From: Rhizobium sp. PDO1-076
Lineage (GTDB): Bacteria > Pseudomonadota > Alphaproteobacteria > Rhizobiales > Rhizobiaceae
Assembly (NCBI RefSeq): GCF_000247475.1
Contig: NZ_AHZC01000288.1
Location: 1-40,117 of the forward strand
DNA length: 40,117 nucleotides
Direction: 5' to 3'
The notes beneath the pieces were generated by a model, which saw only the letters and a program-made list of their open reading frames with translations, was not told the origin of the DNA and did no database searches. The position numbers and the translations under genes were made by a program. Shown piece by piece: positions 35,162 to 40,117 of the stretch. Numbering within the stretch: position 1 is the first letter of the stretch; every line of letters starts with the position of its first letter.

Positions 35162-36757
35162 TTATTCGGAAACGCTGAGGAACTTCGACAGGTGTTCGTT
35201 CACCGGATTGTCGCCCCAGCCCGAAACGCGCTCGGACACCAGCCACAGATTGGCGTTGTTCATCAGCGGCGCGATCGGCTGATCATTCATGAGAATGGTT
35301 TCAGCCTTCTTCATTTCGTCCATGCGCTTGGCCGGATCGCGTTCCTCGTAGGATGCCTTCATCAGCGCATCGAATTCATCGTTCTTGTACTTGCCGTAGT
35401 TGAACGTGACGTTGCTGCCGACGTTCAGCGCCAGGAAGTTTTCCGGGTCGGCGTAGTCGGCTGTCCAGCCGGCGCGCGCAACGTTGAACTTGCCGCCTTC
35501 CTGCAGGTAGGCGTAGTGCGAGGCAACGTCGAGGTTGACTAGCGAGACCTTGGCACCAAACGTATTCTTCCACATGTCGGCGACGGCGGTGGCGACGCGC
35601 TCGTGATTGGCATTGGTGTTGTAGCGGATCTCGATTTCGAGCGGCTTGCCGCCTTCACCATAGCCGGCGGTCTTCATCAGTTCGACGGCCTTGTCTTCGC
35701 GGTCGATCTGCGACAGCGTTGCGAAATCTGGCTGCGGACCTTGGCCGTAGCCTTCAAGGCCCGGCGGCACGAGGTTGTAGGCCGGAAGCTGGGCGCCGGC
35801 GTAGATTTCCTGGGCGAGGAAGTCGCGGTCGACTGCCATCGACAGCGCGCGGCGAACGTTGACGTCGTTATACGGCGGCTCGCGGTTGTCGAAGACATAG
35901 TAGTAGGTGGCCAGACCCGGGGTGACATGCACCTGGTCGCTGTAGCTTTCGCGCAGGCGCTTGATCTGGTCAGCCGAGAAATTGTAGACGAGATCAAGTT
36001 CCTTGGCCTCGAAGCGGCGAACCGAAGCGGCATCGTCGTCGATCGGGTAGAAGATCACCTTGTCGAGCTTGACGTTGGCTGCATCCCAGTACTTTTCGTT
36101 CTTCACGACGGTCAGCGTGTCGTTCGGGACGTGAGCCTGCAGGACGAAGGCGCCATTGGATACCATGTTGCCCGGCTTGACGAACTGGTCGCCGAACTTC
36201 TCGAAATTGGCCTTGCTGAGCGGCAGCGCGGTGTAGTGAGCGAGAAGCTGCAGGAAGAACGGCGTCGGGCGCTCGAGCGTGATTTCGACGGTCTTGGCGT
36301 CGATCGCCTTGATGCCGAGCTGGTCGATCGGCACTTCGCCCTTGTTGGCCTTTTCGGCATTCTTGATCGGGTAGAGAATGTTGGCGTATTCGGCCGCGGT
36401 CTTCGGATCTTCGAGGCGACGCATTGCGAAGACGAAGTCTTCAGCCGTTACCGGCGAGCCATCCGACCAGTTTGCGTTGTCGCGGATCTTGAAGGTGTAA
36501 ACGGTTTCGTCGTCCGAAACGGTCCAGCTTTCAGCCGTGCCGGGCACGATCTTGCCATTGGCGTCATAAATCGTCAGGCCTTCGAACAGGTCACGGACCA
36601 CGAAGCCTTCGATGTCGATCGAGATGTGGGCATAGTCGAGTGTCTGCGGTTCGCCGGCATTGCCGCGATGCAGGACGGCTTCGGCAAATGCCGGAGCAGT
36701 GCCCATGAGCATGGTACCGAACAGAAGTGAGGTCGCCAGTTTTTGCATTTTTGTCAT
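35162..36757 (-). CDS. oppA: Periplasmic oligopeptide-binding protein (OppA type)
   Basis: A 531-residue solute-binding protein of ABC family 5. It has a signal peptide, MTKMQKLATSLLFGTMLMG, cleaved near AFA at about 25. Mature-protein signatures are GEPQTLDYAHISIDIEGFVV, FKIRDNANWSDGSPVTAEDF, VRRALSMAVDR and the late ARAGWTADYADPENFL, as in E. coli OppA. It binds peptides and delivers them to OppBC. ATG 36757 has GGAG 8 nt upstream; ATG 36748 is less likely, and the frame to 36829 adds non-signal residues. It is the first gene of the importer operon. The substrate could also be a murein peptide or an opine-like compound. Confidence 0.93.
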   Translation of the reverse strand: MTKMQKLATSLLFGTMLMGTAPAFAEAVLHRGNAGEPQTLDYAHISIDIEGFVVRDLFEGLTIYDANGKIVPGTAESWTVSDDETVYTFKIRDNANWSDGSPVTAEDFVFAMRRLEDPKTAAEYANILYPIKNAEKANKGEVPIDQLGIKAIDAKTVEITLERPTPFFLQLLAHYTALPLSKANFEKFGDQFVKPGNMVSNGAFVLQAHVPNDTLTVVKNEKYWDAANVKLDKVIFYPIDDDAASVRRFEAKELDLVYNFSADQIKRLRESYSDQVHVTPGLATYYYVFDNREPPYNDVNVRRALSMAVDRDFLAQEIYAGAQLPAYNLVPPGLEGYGQGPQPDFATLSQIDREDKAVELMKTAGYGEGGKPLEIEIRYNTNANHERVATAVADMWKNTFGAKVSLVNLDVASHYAYLQEGGKFNVARAGWTADYADPENFLALNVGSNVTFNYGKYKNDEFDALMKASYEERDPAKRMDEMKKAETILMNDQPIAPLMNNANLWLVSERVSGWGDNPVNEHLSKFLSVSE

Positions 36758-36900
36758 TTTGTTCTCCCCTTTCAGGCGTGATGGAAGGCCGAAACAGACG
36801 AGAAAAAGACATGAAATACAAGAGGCCAAATTTAGGGCAGCGGCCAGATTTGATTGAAGTCAGTGCAAACGCACGATTTCAAACGTAAATTTGATTTTGG

Positions 36901-36935
36901 CGCAATCAATGCAAAGATTGCGTCGTAATCACGAC
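36901..36935. promoter_or_regulatory. Two overlapping inverted repeats upstream of oppA
   Basis: CGCAATC (36901-36907) pairs with GATTGCG (36916-36922), and GTCGT (36922-36926) pairs with ACGAC (36931-36935). They lie in the 218-bp gap between the ligase gene stop and oppA, about 145 bp before the oppA start. They may be an operator or the end of the ligase transcript; neither is followed by a U-run. Confidence 0.35.
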
Positions 36936-36975
36936 ATCTTTGGTTGCCTGATAAAATTGGTATTGTTGATATCTA

Positions 36976-38334
36976 TCACAGCCGCGCGAGATAGGTCTGG
37001 TAGTCGAAGCTCGAGACCGTGCGCAGATAGGCGATCGCCTCCTTGCGCTTGGTGTCGCCATAGAGCTTCTGGTAACCGGCGCCGAAGACATCGGCGATGA
37101 ACGGCGAATGGCGGAAGCGGTCGACTGCGGTCAGGAAGTCATGCGTCAGCATGGCCGGATTTTCCGGTGCGCTGGTCGGTGTCGTGACCGGGCCGGGATC
37201 GAGATCCTCGCCGAGGCCAAGCAGCATGCCGCCAAGGATGGCAGCCAGTAGCAGATGCGGATGAGCGTCTGCGCCGGCGACGCGGTGTTCGATACGGGCG
37301 GCTGGGCCGTCCTTGTCGGGAATGCGAACGGCGGTGCCGCGATTGCCGAAGCCCCAGTCGACCTTGTCGGGCGCAAACGAGCCTGGCTGGAAACGACGAT
37401 AGGAATTGGCGAGCGGCGCAAAGATCAGCTGCGCATCCTGCATGGTCTTCAACATGCCAGCCGTCACCGATCTCAACTTGACTGGATCGCCGCCCTTGGC
37501 GTCGAGGATATTCCGGCCATCCTTGTCGATGATCGAGGCATGCACATGCAGGCCGGATCCTGCCTGGTCGCCATAGGGCTTGGCCATGCAGGTAGAGCGC
37601 AACCCGAGGCGGCGCGCGGCAAAATCGACGACACGCTTCAGGTAGATGCAGTCGTCGGCGGCAGCCAGTGCATTCGGCTTGTGCAGCAGGTTGACCTCGA
37701 ACTGGCCGGGGCCGAATTCCGCAGTCGTCGCATCGGCCGGCAGGCCCATGTCGTCGCAGTAGCGACGGATGATGTCGAGATAGTCTTCCATCGCAGCCGT
37801 CGCGCTCATGTCGTAAAGCTGGAAGCCGTTCGGTTCGCCGCGATAGGTCAACGCCTTTGGCGGTTGCGGCTTGCCGGTCTCGCGCCAATCGTCCTCGATG
37901 ACGTAGAATTCGAGTTCCGTCGCCACCACCGGTGTCAGGCCGCGCTCCTCGTAGCGCTTCAGCACATTGGCGAGGATGGCGCGCGGGCAGATGAAATGCG
38001 GCTCGCCTTCCAGCGTGTGCATGGTGGCGAGCACCTGCTTCGAGCCGGCCGGTCCCCATGGCAGGGTGGTCAGCGACGCCTTGTCCGGCACGCAGATGCC
38101 GTCGGGGTCGCCCAAGGTCAGCGACAGGCCGGTAATGTCATCATTGTCGTCGCCCCAGATGTCGAGCGACTGGGTCGAGGCCGGCAGCCGCACCGTATTT
38201 TTCCACACTTTCTCCTCCGCCGAGAGCGGGATCATCTTGCCGCGCAGGTCGCCATTCATGCCGACAAGCAGCACTTCGATGCGTGCGGAAGGATCGGCGG
38301 CATTGAGATCGGCGGCCTCGGTCTGTGCGGTCAT
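36976..38334 (-). CDS. Glutamine-synthetase-family ligase, gamma-glutamylpolyamine synthetase-like
   Basis: A 452-residue ATP-dependent ligase. Metal sites are in ATELEFYV (Glu140, Glu142), AEFGPGQFEVN (Glu206, Glu213) and GSGLHVHAS (His263, His265). Substrate and nucleotide residues are NSYRRF (310-315), NRGTAVRIP and ARIEHR (Glu349). All catalytic positions are present. The NLYxLP adenylylation loop of true GlnA is missing (LGEDLDPGPVTTP instead), so GlnE at the left edge should not control it. Relatives such as PuuA join glutamate to putrescine. The divergent aminotransferase fits amine breakdown. ATG 38334 has a poor ribosome binding site. A general GlnIII-like role cannot be excluded. 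Confidence 0.88.
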   Translation of the reverse strand: MTAQTEAADLNAADPSARIEVLLVGMNGDLRGKMIPLSAEEKVWKNTVRLPASTQSLDIWGDDNDDITGLSLTLGDPDGICVPDKASLTTLPWGPAGSKQVLATMHTLEGEPHFICPRAILANVLKRYEERGLTPVVATELEFYVIEDDWRETGKPQPPKALTYRGEPNGFQLYDMSATAAMEDYLDIIRRYCDDMGLPADATTAEFGPGQFEVNLLHKPNALAAADDCIYLKRVVDFAARRLGLRSTCMAKPYGDQAGSGLHVHASIIDKDGRNILDAKGGDPVKLRSVTAGMLKTMQDAQLIFAPLANSYRRFQPGSFAPDKVDWGFGNRGTAVRIPDKDGPAARIEHRVAGADAHPHLLLAAILGGMLLGLGEDLDPGPVTTPTSAPENPAMLTHDFLTAVDRFRHSPFIADVFGAGYQKLYGDTKRKEAIAYLRTVSSFDYQTYLARL

Positions 38335-38530
38335 GCGGGTGGACTTTCATGGGCTCGATGGGAACGGTTTTGGTCGGAGAAACGCGGCACGCGGTGCCTT
38401 GCCAAACCCGTTTTGGAAGGTCATGTTCGTAACCGATAAAGTTCCGCCTTTCAATGCGGAGGCAGGCGTCCAAACGGACCAAGATTGGCCGGGCGAGCGT
38501 TTCCAGTGCTTCCGGCAAGGATCAGAAACC

Positions 38531-39904
38531 ATGAACAAGATTGCCTCTGCCGTTTCCAATCTCGGTGCCATTGATGCCGCCCACCACCTGCATCCCTTCT
38601 CCAATATGAAGAAGCTGAATGCCGAGGGCACCAAGATCATCAACCGTGCGGATGGGGTGCATATCTGGGATTCCAACGGCAAGAAGTATCTCGATGCCTT
38701 TGCCGGCCTGTGGTGCGTCAATGTTGGATATGGCCGCAAGTCGATCGCCGATGCGGCCTATGCGCAGATGCAGGAACTGCCCTACTACAACACCTTCTTC
38801 GGCACCACGACGCCGCCGACCACGCTGCTAGCCCAGAAGGTGACGGAAAAGGCCGGCAAGACGCTGAACCATGTGTTCTTTTCCAATTCCGGTTCGGAAG
38901 CCTCCGATACCTGGTTCCGCATGGTGCGTGTCTACTGGAAGGCGCTTGGCCATCCGACCAAGACGCAGGTGATTGCGCGCAAGAACGGCTATCACGGCTC
39001 GACCGTCGCCGGCGCCTCGCTCGGCGGCATGAAATGGATGCATGAACAGGGCAACCTGCCGATCGAGGGCATCCACCACATCAACCAGCCCTACTGGTAT
39101 GCCGAAGGCGGCGACATGACGCCGGAAGACTTCGGCCTGAAGGTGGCGCGCGAGTTGGAAGAAAAGATCATCGAACTGGGCGAGCAGAATGTCGCAGCCT
39201 TCGTCGCCGAGCCGATCCAGGGTGCCGGCGGCGTCATCGTTCCGCCATCGACCTATTGGCCGGAGATCAAGCGCATCCGCGCCAAGTACCAGATCCTGCT
39301 GGTGGCCGATGAAGTGATCTGCGGCTTTGGCCGTCTCGGCACATGGTTCGGCCATCAATATTACGATTTCGAACCGGACTTGGCGCCGATCGCCAAGGGG
39401 CTCTCTTCAGGCTATCTGCCGATCGGGGGTGTGCTGGTGTCGGACCGCGTCGCCCAGGTGATGATGGACGAGGTCGGCGATTTCTATCATGGCTACACCT
39501 ATTCCGGTCATCCGGTGGCCGCTGCCGCAGCGCTCGAGAATATCCGCATCATCGAGGAGGAGGGGCTGGTCGAGCGCGTGCGTGACGATATCGGACCCTA
39601 CCTTGCCGAAGCGCTGGCCTCTCTGGCGGATCACGACATGGTCGGCGAAGCCGTCAGCGTCGGCCTGATGGGTGCCGTCCAGATCACCGCCGACAAGGCC
39701 ACCCGCCGCCGGTTCGTGAAGCCGGACGACACGGGCACCGCCGTGCGCAACCAGTGCGTCAATGCCGGTGTCGTGCTCAGAGCCACCGGCGACCGCATGC
39801 TGTTTTCGCCACCCCTGATCATTTCGCGCAGCGAGATTGATCAGGCGGTCGGCACATTGCGCAATGGTCTCGACTGGCTGAAGGACAATCGCGGCGAGGG
39901 CTGA
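38531..39904 (+). CDS. Class III omega-aminotransferase (putrescine/beta-alanine:pyruvate type)
   Basis: A 457-residue PLP enzyme of fold type I. Key sites are SNSGSEASDTWF (118-129) for the phosphate, the cofactor Asp in VADEVICGFGRLGTWFG (Asp260) and the Schiff-base Lys in AKGLSSGYLPIGGV (Lys289). The N-terminal HHLHPFSNMK and AFAGLWCVNVGYGR patterns match SpuC-like amine:pyruvate aminotransferases. ATG 38531 has AAGGA 9 nt upstream; the frame is open much earlier (37967), but that part lies antisense to the ligase gene. It is divergent from that ligase, so polyamine or omega-amino-acid catabolism is probable. Beta-alanine or taurine are other possible substrates. Confidence 0.92.
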   Translation: MNKIASAVSNLGAIDAAHHLHPFSNMKKLNAEGTKIINRADGVHIWDSNGKKYLDAFAGLWCVNVGYGRKSIADAAYAQMQELPYYNTFFGTTTPPTTLLAQKVTEKAGKTLNHVFFSNSGSEASDTWFRMVRVYWKALGHPTKTQVIARKNGYHGSTVAGASLGGMKWMHEQGNLPIEGIHHINQPYWYAEGGDMTPEDFGLKVARELEEKIIELGEQNVAAFVAEPIQGAGGVIVPPSTYWPEIKRIRAKYQILLVADEVICGFGRLGTWFGHQYYDFEPDLAPIAKGLSSGYLPIGGVLVSDRVAQVMMDEVGDFYHGYTYSGHPVAAAAALENIRIIEEEGLVERVRDDIGPYLAEALASLADHDMVGEAVSVGLMGAVQITADKATRRRFVKPDDTGTAVRNQCVNAGVVLRATGDRMLFSPPLIISRSEIDQAVGTLRNGLDWLKDNRGEG

Positions 39905-39953
39905 GGCGTTCGTTGGTGCGACGGGCGCCTTTCCAGCAAGGAGCGAGCCGGTA

Positions 39954-40117
39954 GTGGACGAGACCACGAGGAAAACGTCGGAGACCGTCAAGTCGTCCGC
40001 CGCAAAAGGCGCCGGAACGGCAACGGCAAAATCGCCGCATGCCGCAACCGACGTTCGGCTGCTGTCCGGAGGAAACCCGCAGATCGCCAAGGGTGATGGT
40101 GATGCGCCCGTGCAGGC
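39954..40117 (+). CDS. DUF1801-family protein, N-terminal fragment
   Basis: A frame starts at GTG 39954, with AAGGAG about 12 nt upstream, and is still open at the right edge (54 residues). An Ala/Thr/Lys-rich leader is followed by LLSGGNPQIAKGDGDAPVQA. I recognise this block as the lead-in to the DUF1801 fold in rhizobial proteins, a small domain of unclear function. Only this lead-in is visible, so the assignment is from memory. It starts 49 bp after the aminotransferase stop on the same strand. Confidence 0.6.
   Translation, partial: MDETTRKTSETVKSSAAKGAGTATAKSPHAATDVRLLSGGNPQIAKGDGDAPVQ

Noticed and set aside
37967..39904. A 645-aa reading of the aminotransferase with a long N-terminal extension.
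   Set aside because: The extension lies antisense to the ligase gene and has no family similarity; ATG 38531 has a good ribosome binding site.

Overview
This is an ordinary chromosomal stretch of a GC-rich alphaproteobacterium, most likely Rhizobiaceae (Rhizobium/Agrobacterium/Allorhizobium group). The evidence is the glnE–pleC-like kinase–pepN neighbourhood, a PleC-type cell-cycle kinase, an exact CtrA-box pattern before an L,D-transpeptidase, and a pair of intergenic palindromes of the kind seen in rhizobial intergenic mosaic elements. No phage, IS, CRISPR, tRNA or rRNA was found.

Layout. 1-7.8 kb: the 3' end of glnE faces a PleC-like histidine kinase, followed by aminopeptidase N and a soluble receptor in which the MCP signalling segment precedes a Cache-like sensor. 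8.1-12.3 kb: an EamA exporter, an MFS transporter divergent from an unrecognised tandem-HTH protein, and two small ORFs with good ribosome binding sites. 12.4-20.1 kb: a minus-strand run of UDG-like protein, YegD-type Hsp70, a 66-aa membrane protein, a redox trio (SDR, FAD 2-hydroxyacid dehydrogenase, 3-hydroxyisobutyrate dehydrogenase-like) and a MocR regulator. 20.2-23.8 kb: an EamA exporter divergent from MocR, ETF-ubiquinone oxidoreductase, and a lipoprotein L,D-transpeptidase. 23.8-30.1 kb: local regulator-target pairs (AraC with EamA, Lrp with EamA, HxlR with a zinc-type alcohol dehydrogenase) and another MFS transporter. 30.3-31.2 kb: a diacylglycerol-kinase-like lipid kinase, then the palindromic repeats. 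31.5-36.8 kb: a complete oligopeptide ABC importer (OppA-B-C and fused DF). 37.0-40.1 kb: a glutamine-synthetase-like ligase divergent from a class III aminotransferase, then the start of a DUF1801 protein.

How the genes work together. Much of the middle consists of one-regulator/one-target modules: four EamA transporters and two MFS transporters lie within about 22 kb, most beside a regulator from a different family. The right end looks like nitrogen scavenging: peptide uptake, a gamma-glutamyl-amine ligase-like enzyme and an amine:pyruvate aminotransferase. PleC-like kinase and a CtrA-box-preceded cell-wall enzyme tie two loci to the alphaproteobacterial cell cycle. I see no clearly new multi-gene system. 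The most interesting items are the inverted-order receptor, the CtrA box at the L,D-transpeptidase, the HxlR operator candidate, the motif-divergent UDG, the SDR lacking Tyr/Lys, and the two small ORFs. All functions are assigned by reading motifs; no database search was run.
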